NCBI GenBank assembly: GCA_963971225.1
Contig: OZ020269.1
Coordinates: forward strand, 87,502,283 to 87,566,282
DNA: 64,000 nt
Reading direction: 5' to 3'
Origin: Melieria omissa
Taxonomy: Eukaryota > Arthropoda > Insecta > Diptera > Ulidiidae
The notes under the pieces were generated by a model. The model ran no database searches and had not been told where the DNA came from. It worked only from the letters and a program-made list of their open reading frames with translations. This document shows positions 9,601 to 21,149 of this stretch, one piece after another (the first letter of the stretch is position 1; every line of letters begins with the position of its first letter). Position numbers and translations under genes: made by a program.

Positions 9601-9970
9601 GCCGGCCTCGATAGTCCAGCGGGTAGCGCGCTGGTTTCTCATACCAAAGGCTCCAGGTTCGATTCCTGGCTCGGGCTGGTCAAAAACTCGTCTACTTCTA
9701 TCGCTATCCACATGAAGGGAATGAGAATTACAAGAATCGCACAAGTGCGCTCTTGGCAGACAATGGCAAAACCTCCAAGTGTGAACGAAAAACTGCCAAT
9801 CGCCGTTCGGATTCAGCGTTAAACAGTAGGTCCCCTCCCTTCCATATGTTGGCAAAACAGTGTTGCATACACAGTTCAAAAAACGGGTGAAATATGTGGT
9901 ATCACAACGGGCCTTTCGGGCCTCCGAGTGTGTCTTTTATAGAGGCAGCCACCGCAACCTTACCTTACCT
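9601..9970 (+). mobile_element. tRNA-derived SINE
   Basis: The head (about 9605-9677) looks like a tRNA. A box A match lies at 9612-9623 (TAGTCCAGCGGG), a perfect box B at 9656-9666 (GGTTCGATTCC), and a 5-bp T stem encloses the latter. The acceptor stem pairs poorly. A ~220-base body follows. The last ~80 bases (from about 9891) end in a tail of ACCTT units. The same 3' module recurs without the head at 50101, 57974 and 60068. Short TACAAA matches at 9588 and 9970 may be the target duplication. RNA polymerase III would transcribe it from the boxes, and a LINE would supply the enzyme. Confidence 0.75.
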
Positions 9971-9976
9971 ACAAAA

Positions 9977-10898
9977 GTTGAATATATTTTGATTTTATGT
10001 ATTTTTACTTTCATCGAGCTTCAAGTAAATCAAACTCATAACTCATTTTTGACACATAGAAGATCGATTCAAAACACAAAATTAAGCTTTTCTAATTTGT
10101 AATACTTAAACTAAGTTTGAAGTCTATAAAATCATATTTCTCATATAAAATTGTAAACCATTCTTAACCAATTTAAAGTTGATTTTCAAACGACTTAAGA
10201 ACAAATAAATCAATTAATCAAATAAATTCTAATTTGGCATTTAAGAACAAATAAATCAATTAATCAAATAAATTCTAATTTAGCATTTTCAAGTAGAATT
10301 ATTATAAAAGTTTAGTACTTTCACTTTCATTAATTAAGTAACGAAGTATTCGTTGGCTATTTTTTACCCACAAGAGCCAAATTAACTTTTGTTTTAAACT
10401 TCATAAAACTTTTATTGAAACTTTTCAGTTAATGAATCAAGTTTAAGGCATAAACAATCATAGCCATTTATTCCATGGCAGAGTTTTTTGCGGCACTTAA
10501 AAATGGTCTTGAAGTCATAAATGGTGCAAATTTCATATTACTTTTTGCACCCGTTACACGTAGACTCTACACGTAGACGAAGTTGAAAAACATGCATTTT
10601 TTTAATTTTTTTTATTTGGAGGATTATAAATAAATTGTAAGAAATTGGTTCCATGAAATCACAAACAATTGACCATCTTTTGATACCTTCAAAAATTGAT
10701 TTACAAGGAGTTAAGACCCCAATAAATCATGTTTATCTATCCTAACCCATTGTCGATTCCGCCGGATTTTGATTTCCAAAAAAAAACGAAAAACATGGCG
10801 GACTGTCTGCAAGCCAACCTGTACTTTCCATTGAACTTTTAAAGCAGTTGAAATATCAGAATGAAATTTAATACCGTTTACAGTGAGATTTCAATTAT
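9977..10898. other. AT-rich DNA with a 46-bp tandem duplication
   Basis: No gene seen. A 46-base unit is repeated head to tail at 10195-10240 and 10241-10286 with one difference. Sequence near 10837-10890 is similar to 20197-20250 (shared AAAGCAGTTGAAATATCAG), so part of this stretch is an old dispersed repeat. Confidence 0.6.
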
Positions 10899-11030
10899 GT
10901 CTGGATTAGGCATCGCAATCCCGGGATCCCGGGATCCCGGACTTTTTCCAGTCCCGAAAATCCCGGGATTCAAATCTTTTAATCCCGGGATTTTGGGGAT
11001 TGCAAAAGATGCTTCAAAGTTCAAATGAAA

Positions 11031-11238
11031 TTAATTTAAAAGCACAAAAACCCAATTCCTTATCTGAAGGAGGAGAGAGGGGATAGAGGGCGTCTTTTGC
11101 AAAAGGCTTATAATTATTTACTAAGCATTCAACCAGCAAGTGTTGAATCTGAAAGATGTTTTCTCTCAGCAGGGTTTATTTGCAATAAATTTCGCTCTAG
11201 ATTAGAGGGCAAAACATTTAATGCCTTAGTATTTTTAA
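11031..11238 (+). pseudogene. hAT transposase C-terminal dimerisation domain (fragment)
   Basis: An open frame of about 70 codons contains PASVESERCFLSAG followed by KFRSRLEG and ALVFL. This is the conserved hAT C-terminal dimerisation signature: the SERxFS block, the RxxL block and the hydrophobic strand. Everything upstream, including the RNase H-like core, is missing. The frame runs into the TTAA where the piggyBac element sits; beyond that element a few more codons and a stop follow. It cannot make an active transposase. Confidence 0.85.
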
Positions 11239-12038
11239 CACTAGGATGAGCGACTAGTTTGTAGGCGCTAAGTGGAGCAACTGGGCCTGGCGAGGCCCGT
11301 AAGCGTAATGAGCTACTCCTACGATTTTCGCCCAGTTAGGCGTGGCATAGACAGCTGATATTTGGCACACGTACTCTCTGATAGTGTAGCTATGTGTCGA
11401 TGTAATTATTTGGGGGGATTTCTTAAGAGGGTAGGGGGTTGAGGTGTCCTAAAAAGTAAAACTGCTATTTATATATGGCACAACATTTAATTAATTAATT
11501 TATTGATTAAATTCAAATCAACAAAAACAGAGACAGTTTATCTGCAGCACAGTCATGGTATAAAAATAGTTTATTTACACAGCCGTGTTCAAGGCCCATG
11601 AAATTTTTACATGTTTTCGTAAATATATGAAAAATGTACCTAAAATGTACATAAGCCGTTAAACAAAAATTATTCAAACACGAGCAGCCATGTTTGGTGA
11701 CTCTATTACAATTAATATGTGCAGTGGCGCACGCAAGGGGGGATTATAAAACCCTTTATTATATCTGTTTGTTACAAAAATTGCGGCTGGAAAATGTTCT
11801 TTCAAATAATGTTTCGCTAAAAAGATATGTACGTAAGCCCCCCCCAGTGAAATCCTGTGTGCCACATTGTGTATATGTAAAGCTGTTATTTACCGTAAGA
11901 AAGTTCGCTTTTTATAAGCTTTTGGTCAGGTGTACAAGTAGGCTATTATTTGAAATATTTTGCATTGATCGCGGAATCGAGTTTGTTTATAGTGCGTTTT
12001 CTTGTGCTCTCCGGTTTTCTTGGTTTGAACCACATAAA

Positions 12039-14011
12039 ATGTCCGGAATAAGCGATGAAGTGTGGGATGATCTCAATATGGGCCTAAATAGGCGCCGTCG
12101 GTTTTGTAGACTGCCAACAGACCGGCAGCAGGTCACTGAAGACAGACTGACCGCGTTTCTTGCAGACGAAAACATCGAGGATGAAGAAGACGATCCTTAT
12201 GGTAATAGTGATGACGCCGATGACGATTATATACCGCCTGATGAAGCAGCGTCGGATGCTGAAGAAGAATTGTACATTGAGACGAATGTTGCGGTGGACA
12301 GTGACCAAGAAGAAGACGGGGAAGTTGTCGAAATAGAGGAGATTGCTGTGAATTATTCGCAATTGGCTGTTAGTGAATATTATACATCCAAAGCTGGCGT
12401 TGCTTGGATGAAAAATCCACCCGCGCAGTACCGTCCGCATGCACACAATATTCCAGTTGTTGCAAAAAGCGGCCCTACTTCAGTTATTCAACAATTTCTT
12501 GCCAGTCCGATAAACATATTCAAACAATTTGTTACTCCGGAGATGGTTAGTATAATTGTTCGCGAAACAAATCGGAAAGCAGCAGGCATCATTCGTGATT
12601 GGAATACGGCCCATCCTGATGCAACTGCAAGAGTTTGGACAGAAACAAACGAGAATGAGATATACGCGTTCTTTGGATTATTATTATTTGCTGGTATGTT
12701 CAATTCAAACACACAGCCAGTTAAAGAACTTTGGAAACCATATCACCATGATATTTACAAAGCCACGATGCCCTTCAACCGATTCAAGCTACTTCTTCGC
12801 TACATTCGGTTCGACAATGGAAACACACGACCGGATCGTGTAGCATTGAGTAAATCTGCAGCCATCGATGACCTTTGGCTAATGCTAAACGCCAATTTGG
12901 AGCGGGCATATGTGCCATCAGCGAATCTCACAATCGATGAGCAATTGTTTCCATACCGAGGGCGCACGCGATTCACTCAATATATCCCCTCGAAACCGGC
13001 TAAATATGGAATCAAGGTATGGTGGATTTGTGATGCTGAGAGTAATTATCCACTGAAGGGTGAGATTTACACTGGTAAATTAGCAAGCGATTTACGAGAT
13101 GTGCAGCAAGGCAAGCGAGTGGTGTTATCTTTGACACGAAAATTCTATGGAACCGGACGCACAATTTACTGCGATAATTTTTTTACTTCATTGCCCCTGG
13201 CTGAGGAACTGCGTACATTGAAACTGGCAATTGTAGGCACTGTCCGTCCCAATAAACGGTTTGTCCCAGAGGAGTTCAAAAAGTCGACGAATCGTAAACT
13301 GGAGGAAACATTGTTTGGCTATTACAACGAGCAAGTTTCATTGTGCTCATATGTGCCAAAAAAAAATAAGGCAGTAATTTTGCTGTCAACACAGCATTAT
13401 GCATCCAAAGCTGACAATGCCAATAAAAAGAAGCCTTATCAAATTTTGGATTACAACGAAAATAAAGCAGGTGTCGATACTATGGACCAGATGCTCAGTA
13501 GTTACTCGTGCAAGCGTGGCACAAACCGTTGGCCACTTGCCATGTTTTATAACATATTAGATATTGCTGGCCTGGCATCCTTTATTGTTTACGATTCGTT
13601 CAAACGATCACCCAAAACGGATAAACGTCGTGAATATCTAACGCTTTTAACGACTCAGTTGGTCACTCCTCACATGGAAAATAGGGCAATGAACAGTCAC
13701 GTTAGCCGCTGGCCTAATATCAGTGCAGCTATGGCGAAATTTAATGTTTTTGTAAGTAATTATTAAAAATAAACTATTATGCATTGTTAATTCTGTCTTT
13801 ATTATTACAGACACAAGCTTACTACCCAGCCCCAAGCACATCCGCACGACCAGACAAGAAACAACGAAAGGACTGTGCATGGTGTAAGCCTCAACATGAC
13901 AAAAAACGGCGCAAAACCTTCTTCTCGTGTAACTCATGTAAAAACTTCATGTGCCTTGAACACGGCTCTGTAAAAAAACTATGTTTGTGCCATGGCTGTG
14001 CTGCAGAATAA
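12039..14011 (+). CDS. piggyBac-like transposase (two exons)
   Basis: Exon 1 (12039-13751, 571 codons) and exon 2 (13811-14011) join in phase 0 to give about 637 residues, near the usual piggyBac size of ~600. The N-terminal ~100 residues are very acidic. The catalytic Asp triad is intact: D300 in TIDEQL, D379 in CDNFFTS and D480 in GVDTMDQ. The spacing (79, 101) nearly equals that of the founding piggyBac protein. Exon 2 encodes the C-terminal cysteine-rich zinc domain (CAWC, CNSC, CLEH, CLCHGC), which binds the ends. The enzyme excises the element and joins it at TTAA. I chose ATG 12039 because the protein starts with the acidic domain there. The open frame extends upstream to 11694, but that part has no family features. 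A polyadenylation signal AATAAA (14007-14012) overlaps the stop codon. Confidence 0.93.
13752..13810 (+). other. Intron of the piggyBac-like transposase
   Basis: A 59-bp AT-rich intron with donor GTAAGT and acceptor TTATTATTACAG. Splicing keeps the frame (phase 0) and adds the cysteine-rich domain. Retention stops translation five codons after the junction, producing a protein without the end-binding domain. Confidence 0.85.
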
Positions 14012-14476
14012 ACTGTCTCTATTTATGTTGATTTCAATTTAATCAATAAATAAATAATTTAAATGTTGTGCCATATACAAATAGCAGTTTTACTTTTTGG
14101 GGCACCTCAACCCCCACTCTCTTAAGAAATCCCCCCAAATAATTACATCGACACATAGCTACACTATCATAGAGTACGTGTGCCAAATATCAGCTGTCTA
14201 TGCCACGCCTAACTGGGCGAAAATCGTAGGAGTAGCTGATTACGCTTACGGGCCTCGCCAGGCCCAGTTGCTCCACTTAGCGCCTACATACATAAAGTGG
14301 CCATGTTTGTTCTACAAAATTTATGCAAATAACCTTTCGTTAGTTTCGTTTCGTTTAGAAAACATTAGCGATAGTTGGCATAAAATATTTCAGCGATCAG
14401 AGCTAAAGAAACAATTTGGCGACTACTCAAAGTCAAAATGGGCCTGGAAAAGCCCAGTTGCACATCCTAGTGTTAA

Positions 14477-15084
14477 GATCTCAGTTTTTAGTTAATCACA
14501 ACGCTTAACTTTTTTATCGAAATAATCGAAGTAAAACTAAAAGTACTAACAAATTAACGATTTTATTTATTTTTATCAAATATGCGTATATATGTACTTT
14601 ATGATACATTTGATGCAAAGCAATAAGTTATGTTTAAGTGTCATTTTTGGATAAAACAAAATGTTATCAAACTGAAGTTAAATGTCAAATGAAAAACTTT
14701 TAAGTTAAACAAAATGTTGTCAAGGATGACTATGTTTATTTATTTGATTTAAATTTAAACTGACAATTTTGAATGTAATTGACAACTGATTGTAACTGCG
14801 CACAACCAACCACTTCGACGACTCAACACCGACTGCCTCCCTTTCCGCCTTACAATGTGATTAAATTCAAGATAAAAAATCTTAAAACTACCCCAAATGT
14901 GATTAAACTGTGTCCATTTTTATGGTAAATATATTATAAACAAGTATTTATGCAATTTGGTAAAATTGTTTTATTTAAAAAATTTGTTATTTGAATCCCG
15001 GGATTAAATCCCGGGATCCCGGGATTTGACTTTTCAATCCCGAAAATCCCGGGATCGCAAAATGGCAAAAAATTGCGATCCCTA
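14477..15084 (+). other. 3' region of the hAT element
   Basis: Noncoding DNA between the piggyBac border and the right hAT end. The last ~90 bases hold three or four inverted and direct copies of AATCCCGGGA, mirroring the left end. These are probably subterminal transposase-binding sites. Confidence 0.7.
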
Positions 15085-15092
15085 GTCTGGAT

Positions 15093-15912
15093 GTAGTCTG
15101 TCTACTTTTAGATCGACTTTCTATATAAAACATTTGAGAAATTTGAAAATTTTAATTTAGTTAAATTGATACTTTTCAAAGAAAATGTCTTGAGAAATCT
15201 CGAATCTCGTGAATACTTATTTTTACATATGGTCTGGATGTGGTCAGTAGACTTTTAAGTAAACCTGTCATGAAAAGAAATGTTACAAAATTAAAAACAA
15301 AAAAAAACAATTTAAACATTTGAATTGAATACACTTTTAAAAACGAGACTATCAGGAAATACCGAATCCCATGGAGACCTATTTAGGTACAGTCTGGATG
15401 GGGTATGGAGACTTTGAAGTAGACATCTGATAAACAAAACATTGACAGAATTTAATGCAAGAAGGAGAAAGAAAGTAATGAATTTTGAAATATTTTTAAA
15501 TTTTGAAATATTTTTAAATTAATTTTAATTCAATTTTTCAAACAGACAGTTTAAGTTTCGGGACTTTTACGTAGACATCTGATAAACAAAACATTGACAG
15601 AATTGAATTGAAGATGAAGAAAAAAGTAATGAAATTTTAAATATTTTTAAATTAAATTAATTTCAATTCAATTTTTCAAACAGACAGTTTCGAGAGACGT
15701 ATTCTATGGAGACGTATTTAGAATTAGGTTGGCATGCCATCTAAGGACTTAAAGATGGACATGTTATAAAATAAGTTTAACAAAATTTTAAGTATCTAAT
15801 TTTAACTAAACTCAGTTCAATATTGAAATGAGAAAGTTAAAAAATCGCCAATCCTATGGGAACTAATTTGGGTATTGTCTGGGTACTGTTTGTAGACTTT
15901 TAGGTAGACTTA
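15093..15912. repeat. Degenerate tandem repeat (~150-bp unit)
   Basis: Each unit holds a GTCTGGATG-type block, a GTAGACTTTTAGGTAGAC-type block, a run of A/T and a TAGACATCTGATAAACAAAAC-like block. Copies begin near 15085, 15232, 15391, 15545, 15727 and 15880. The two central units (15430-15700) are most alike. No coding capacity. This is the target DNA of the hAT element. Confidence 0.65.
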
Positions 15913-17147
15913 CAGTGTGTTCAACAATAAACGTTATTTGCTTATTCGGTTAAATTTTAAGTAAACATTTACCGGTTCTGTTTTTACATAAGTGCACATT
16001 GTTGCGCTTGTCGACGCATAAATTTGAATCAATTCTCTTTTTACTTTCCGCTACGACACGTTTTACCAAAATGATTGTTCTATTTAAGAACTGATTCGAA
16101 GCGAGCTTTTTGACGAAGTATCCTAAGGGACCTAAATGGTCAGTTAAAAAAACTGCAAAATACCTTAAAACCACTTTCACGTTTATTAAGAAGTGGTCTG
16201 AATGCTATGCAGAAACAGGAAACATTGACGACGAACCAGGAAGAGGCCGGAGCTCCACCACTTCCAAGCGGGCGGATAAAGTCATCAGTGGACTTTTTGA
16301 AAGAAACCCAACAGTCAGTCTGAGAGAAGCCAAACAAATACTATCGGAGAAGGGCCTGGATATATCCTTAAATACGATTCGGGACAGGCTTCAGCAATCA
16401 GGTATAAAACGTAGCGATATATTTTTAAACCATTGCTTTCAAAAAAGCATATTGAAAAGCGTCTTCATTGGGCTTACACAAACATTGATCGTGATTGGAC
16501 CAAAGTAATATTTACAGATGAATCAACTTTTGTGTTGTTTAGTGCAATTAGACATGTTTGATTGAAAAAAGGTAAAAAAATTTATTCAACGAAGTGAAAA
16601 GAATCCCCAGAAGGTTTATGTGTATGAATGCTTCTCTGCCCAAGGATTAAGCGTTCTAAAGTGTTTCACCGGAAATTTAAATGCAGTTAGAATGCTGTAA
16701 TTGTGCAAGTATTGATCATTGAAGTCTGCTGAAGAATTATATTGGAAAAATTACACCGATTGGATACTACAAGAAGATAATGACCCGAAACACAAAAGTA
16801 TATCATGCACTAAGTGGAAAGAGGATCCCGATGTTGCAACTTTGAATGCAAATACCATAGAGAATGTGTGGGCTATAATGAAAGCTAAGATATCAAAAAA
16901 GAATATAAAATCATCAAAACATTTTATTCGATTGCTCAAAAGAACGTGGAGGTCTCTTTCCGCGAAATATGCTGACATTTTGGCTGCCAGTTGTCGGCAA
17001 AGATGTCACGCTATTATAGATCATGCAGGAGATTGGACCCCATATTAAGAATTCTTTCAAAACCTTTAATAATATCAAATTCTCAAAAATAACACTTTTT
17101 TCAAATAAATGTAATGTGAGAGAAGAACTTTTTTGCTTAACACACTG
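15913..17147 (+). mobile_element. Tc1-like element, inactive
   Basis: Ends read CAGTGTGTT at 15913 and its complement finishing at 17147, both flanked by TA. At 1235 bp it is a near-full-length Tc1 element. The transposase is on the plus strand and is broken by frameshifts and a stop. Confidence 0.85.
16110..17048 (+). pseudogene. Tc1-like transposase (frameshifted)
   Basis: The N-terminal half (16110-16420) carries paired helix-turn-helix sequence, with the linker EPGRGRSSTTSKRAD between the two DNA-binding parts. After a frameshift near 16425 the catalytic core begins with VIFTDESTF, the first Asp. A stop occurs at about 16558, so the frame is lost again. It resumes from 16719 with LQEDNDPKHKS (second Asp) and TIENVWAIMK (third acidic residue). 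All three catalytic positions are therefore still readable, but at least two frameshifts and one stop prevent translation. Role in the intact family: cut-and-paste transposition at TA. Confidence 0.85.
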
Positions 17148-17149
17148 TA

Positions 17150-17880
17150 CTATAAAAAGAACCACCGTACACAGGAACTCGGCTATTCGTAGACTTCTAC
17201 ATAGAAAATTCGACGACATGATTTGGGTTTGCACTCGTACATGATTCAATTAACCCAGGAGCTCAAAGTTAATGGCCAAAGACAACGTCGTGTTTTGCTC
17301 ACTGAACGTCAAAGTGAGTCAAGTGAAGTGATGAGCAGCATTTTTGTATGAATGGCCATGTTAAAAAGCTAAATTTTCTTGAGTAGAACCATGCTCACCC
17401 ACACAAAGTTCACCAGGTGACAATGCATCCACAGAAAATTACTGTTTGGTGCTGATTCTATGACGGAGGCGTACTTCTTCGAAATCGACGTTGGGGCCAA
17501 TACCGTCAATATCCTTTCACAGAAATCAATCGATATGATTATGGACAACTTGTGGTGACAGCAGGAACGCCTCCATGGACATTCTGCATTGGCAATTTCA
17601 GGTAAGGCGACGTGAATTGGCCATCGAAATTGTGTGATTTTACTTTGCCAGAACCTTTTTGGGTGAGGTTTTCTATAATCTTGAGAATAAGTCACAATCG
17701 ATCGATGCTTTTAAAGTCAATATAACACAGGCAATTTCTCACATTCAGCCGAAGGTATGCAGCAGGTTTATTGAAAATTTGAACACTAGAATCAGTGTCA
17801 CTCTCGGTGATCATTTAAACGATGTCGTATTCCATACATAATGGCATACATGGTTCTTTCGAATAAAAAAACAATATCGT
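17150..17880 (+). pseudogene. Decayed mariner-type transposase fragment
   Basis: Scattered frames match the C-terminal half of the insect mariner-type family whose N-terminus is the DUF4817 domain. The clearest is 17690-17841, with KVNITQAISHIQPKV, a short gap and GDHLNDVVFHT before a stop, the usual end of that family. Upstream pieces (NWPSKLC-like, then LPEPF) are in other frames. No terminal repeats could be set. It appears to belong to the same family as the deleted copy at 31814-32182. Confidence 0.6.
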
Positions 17881-19500
17881 TTATACCTCACACACAGCTT
17901 GTTTCATTTTATTTCAAGAACCGCTCATCTTTATTAGAACACACTTTATTTTTATATATAAAAGATAGATTACGATTAAATTGCTTGCAAATTTTATTTA
18001 CTACGACATCATTTGTACTAAATTTGAACTTTTTTACAACTAAAGTTTAAAATTTCACACATTCATTTATTGCGCAAATGTGCAATAATTTTGTTGTTAT
18101 TTATTTGATTTTCTTTTGAATATTTCTTTCTTTCTTTTGTGTACATTATATAAACACCATTTGCGTTCGACGCAAGTCAATAGAAATAAATGCAATAAAA
18201 ATGCCATACCGTCGCACATGAGACAAAATTTATGAACACATGTCGTCTGCAATGCTGAATTGAACAACATAGCACAGCACAGCAAATGGCAGTAGTTACA
18301 GCACAACAACAAACATACGGCCAGACGCAAATACAACAAGGCGCAGGAAGGAGGGGCGGTGCAGGCACATAAAACCAGCAGCAATGCAACAAACCCTTTT
18401 ACGTTCCATGGGTGCTTGTGTTATATTTGTGCATTGTTGTTGTTGTTGTTTTTGTTTAGACTATGCCGGCGCACATGCTGACAGGAAGCGAAATACGCTA
18501 AAAAAACAACAAACAAACAAACACCATTTGCCAGTTCCGATTTTAAAACTGGTGCGTTCCTTTTGTTGTTTTTTTATTTTATTCAAACAAATAAGTTAGA
18601 ACGCGTTAAGCGAAAACTGTTCATGGAATGAGCAGCAGTGAATTTAGTATCAGATTTGAATTTAAGTGCATGCTTGTAAAACACAACAACAATAACAACA
18701 ACACTTTTTTATATACCATAGAATTGTTTTATATGTGCAAATCAAGCAGCAAGTTTAGGGGGTCTTTGACATCATGAATTGTGTAGCAAAATGTCACTCT
18801 TCAAGTCACTGAACCTTGGCAAACAACAACAATGATGCAACTAAAACTACTAAATGGCATACACAATTATTTACATAACATTCACGAAGTATTCCTTTAC
18901 TTAATTTGCCACTTGACAACGACTCAAACATGTGCTTTCAAAATTGTTGTTTATTTCCAGCAGCCACCTTCTGCTTCACTGGTGACATGGAAAACGCCCC
19001 TTAATGCACAACATTCATATGCAAAGTGCAGCGCTTATTGTTTAAATTAAAAGCACATCAGCACCCTCAAAGTGTTGTGGAAAAATGTGCACGTTCTGTG
19101 CTCATTTCTCAACTGACATTTCTCAGCTGACATTTTGTCAGCACCCCTGTTTGATGAGTGCGAGCGCATACAAAAACTTGAATGCTCGAGTGCACGTTTT
19201 GTTATTATTTTTGCACGTGCATTGAGGCCCGACTAGTGTACATACAAACTTACAACTTATACGACTTAGATATGTGAATTTTCCAACTAAAGTCCTGACG
19301 CGTTGGAGTGTGTTTTAATCCAATTTCTTAGAATAAAATTGGATTTAGATTGGAAACCCATCGAAACCACAAAGAATTTTGAGCACTGAAATAGTATTAA
19401 CTTCAAATATTTTATTTTTATCAAAATAAGTCAACATTATAGAAGTGTTTACACTGTTGATCAAACTGAGTACTTTTTGTTTTGGTTGGCTTACTGGGCG
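17881..19500. other. Noncoding DNA with CAA/TTG runs
   Basis: No supported gene. Trinucleotide runs occur near 18434-18451, 18506-18522 and 18685-18702. A slightly GC-richer patch lies at 18170-18480. The open frames here are Cys/Val-rich products of these runs. Confidence 0.55.
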
Positions 19501-21149
19501 TATGATGAACATAAATTACTAATACTCAGATGATTTCTATACCAGAGCTGTGAACCACAGAAATTTAGTAATGTGGTTCAGTTTAGTGATTCATGGTTAT
19601 TTTAAAACACTGGTTGGACTTATGAAACGGTTTGTACTTACTACTGAATCTATGGTTGGATCCACAAATGGTTTGATTCTTACTTATAGTACTTCGTTCA
19701 CAACAACATCACAGAGTTCATTTTGGCTCAAACAACAACCACAAAATTCACTGATTCGTGTTGACTTCATAAAAAAACCCAGTATTATTTGAATGTCTGA
19801 CGCTAAAGCTCCGACGAAAAATTGTTCGATGTGGTAGTTGGAGGTCGACGACGAAGAGCGAGACCGTGTTTCCGGTGAAAGGACCAAGTTTAGGCTGCTC
19901 TACTATCTCTTTATCCGACCAACTGGGGAAGACGAGCGCAAACCAGCAGCGCCTGGAGACAGCTGTTGCCGTAAGCCGTAGCCCGTTACCAGGTTGTTAC
20001 GACCAGTTAAGTAAATAAGCAAGACGATAAAGCAGACGTTGACTTTTGTTTACTTAATTACAACAAACAAAACATTTGCTGAATCGCTATGGCTCATACT
20101 GACTTAATTACCAAAGCCAACGCTGTTGGACATCGCTGTAGAAAATAATCGATTAAGCAACATCCACCCGGCTGCCTACAGGCCAAACGATAACTTTCAA
20201 AGCAGTTGAAATATCAGGAGAAAAATTAATACCGTTTAGAATTAGAATTTAACTACAAATGTCTATTTTTAACCCTTATGTGTTTGATGGGGTACCCGGG
20301 TAACCAAACCGCCATTTGCAGCATTTTCAAACATTTTCTTATCTTAAGATTTTGTTTGTTCAGATGTTTGTCTCCAACCTTCAGATGAAATAAAAAATCC
20401 AAGTGTACCTTCGACATTCCACTCTCGGGTGCACTTCCTTAACTTTTAACAGGGAGGTTCGAAAGTGTTCCCTATGTATCTATTGGGTATTTGTTCATGA
20501 TTGCCCGAGACGTTGCTGACGCTCAGAAAACTGAGTACATTTTTTACAAATTTTTTCAATGTTTATATGATGAATGAATGTGTCCATGGAAATGAGTTTT
20601 AACCCAACGCAGACCTAGTTGGATCCATGAATTCATTGCTAACTATAAATAGTAAGTGATCATCTTTCTACTTCTCAACCATTTCAATTATAATTCAACA
20701 CAGCAGACGAATGGTTGCAATGGGCCATTTGGAACTTGTCAAGGACATGTTTGGCGTGCTGACCGAAAAAGAACGAAACGATCCATTGTAAGCACATTAG
20801 AACTTACCTTTCAGCATTTGTGTGGGGCCGTGCATGTAGCGCACGTCCGCACATAACAGTGTGAAAATTAGCAAAAATGCTTTATGATGTGCATCCGGCA
20901 GCCCAGCGTCGAGGACACGAACGACAGTGCACCTAAACGAAAGCGTGCGCACACACCTCAGTCGACAAGTAAATGCGGACGCAATGTGCGCGTGTACACA
21001 AGAGGAAATTGCAAAAAGTTGTGTAGGGTTTCCGTTAGGTGAGTACCAAAAAAAAAGTACCAACAAAGAGCGTTGAAAGCGCAAAGCAGGGAGAATGGAC
21101 AAAGTGCATGGAAAAGGATATGCGAATGCAGAGGCAAATGAATGAAAAG
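19501..21149. other. Noncoding DNA, unassigned
   Basis: I recognise no gene. A GC-richer patch at 19795-20000 has short open frames without known motifs. The sequence around 20197-20250 repeats that near 10837. The stretch 20700-21149 is GC-richer and could include a decayed 5' part of the LINE that follows, but I could not align it. Confidence 0.45.

Larger units (their letters stand above)
11235..14476 (+). mobile_element. Intact-looking piggyBac-like transposon
   Basis: TTAA lies at both borders (11235-11238 and 14473-14476). The ends start CACTAGGATG on each side. Subterminal inverted repeats of about 230 bases lie at 11258-11488 and 14056-14290. The right end has ~180 bases more than the left outside this repeat, the kind of asymmetry known in piggyBac. 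The transposase gene inside is open with its catalytic residues present. No debris suggests decay, so the copy may be young and possibly active. Confidence 0.95.
10907..15084 (+). mobile_element. hAT transposon, internally deleted, hosting a piggyBac element
   Basis: Ends start TAGG(C/G)ATCGCAAT on both sides and are followed by several copies of AATCCCGGGA in both orientations. The 8-bp target duplication GTCTGGAT is exact at 10899-10906 and 15085-15092, which is diagnostic of hAT elements. Without the piggyBac insert the element is about 0.94 kb, so most of the transposase gene has been lost. The insertion went into the first unit of the tandem repeat at 15093-15912, whose other units contain the same GTCTGGAT. 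Confidence 0.92.

Noticed and set aside
9605..9677. Functional tRNA gene
   Set aside because: Boxes A and B are good but the acceptor stem and D stem pair poorly, and the sequence continues into a SINE body and tail.
11694..12038. N-terminal extension of the piggyBac transposase
   Set aside because: The frame is open but lacks family features, and its first codon is not ATG. ATG 12039 begins the expected acidic domain.
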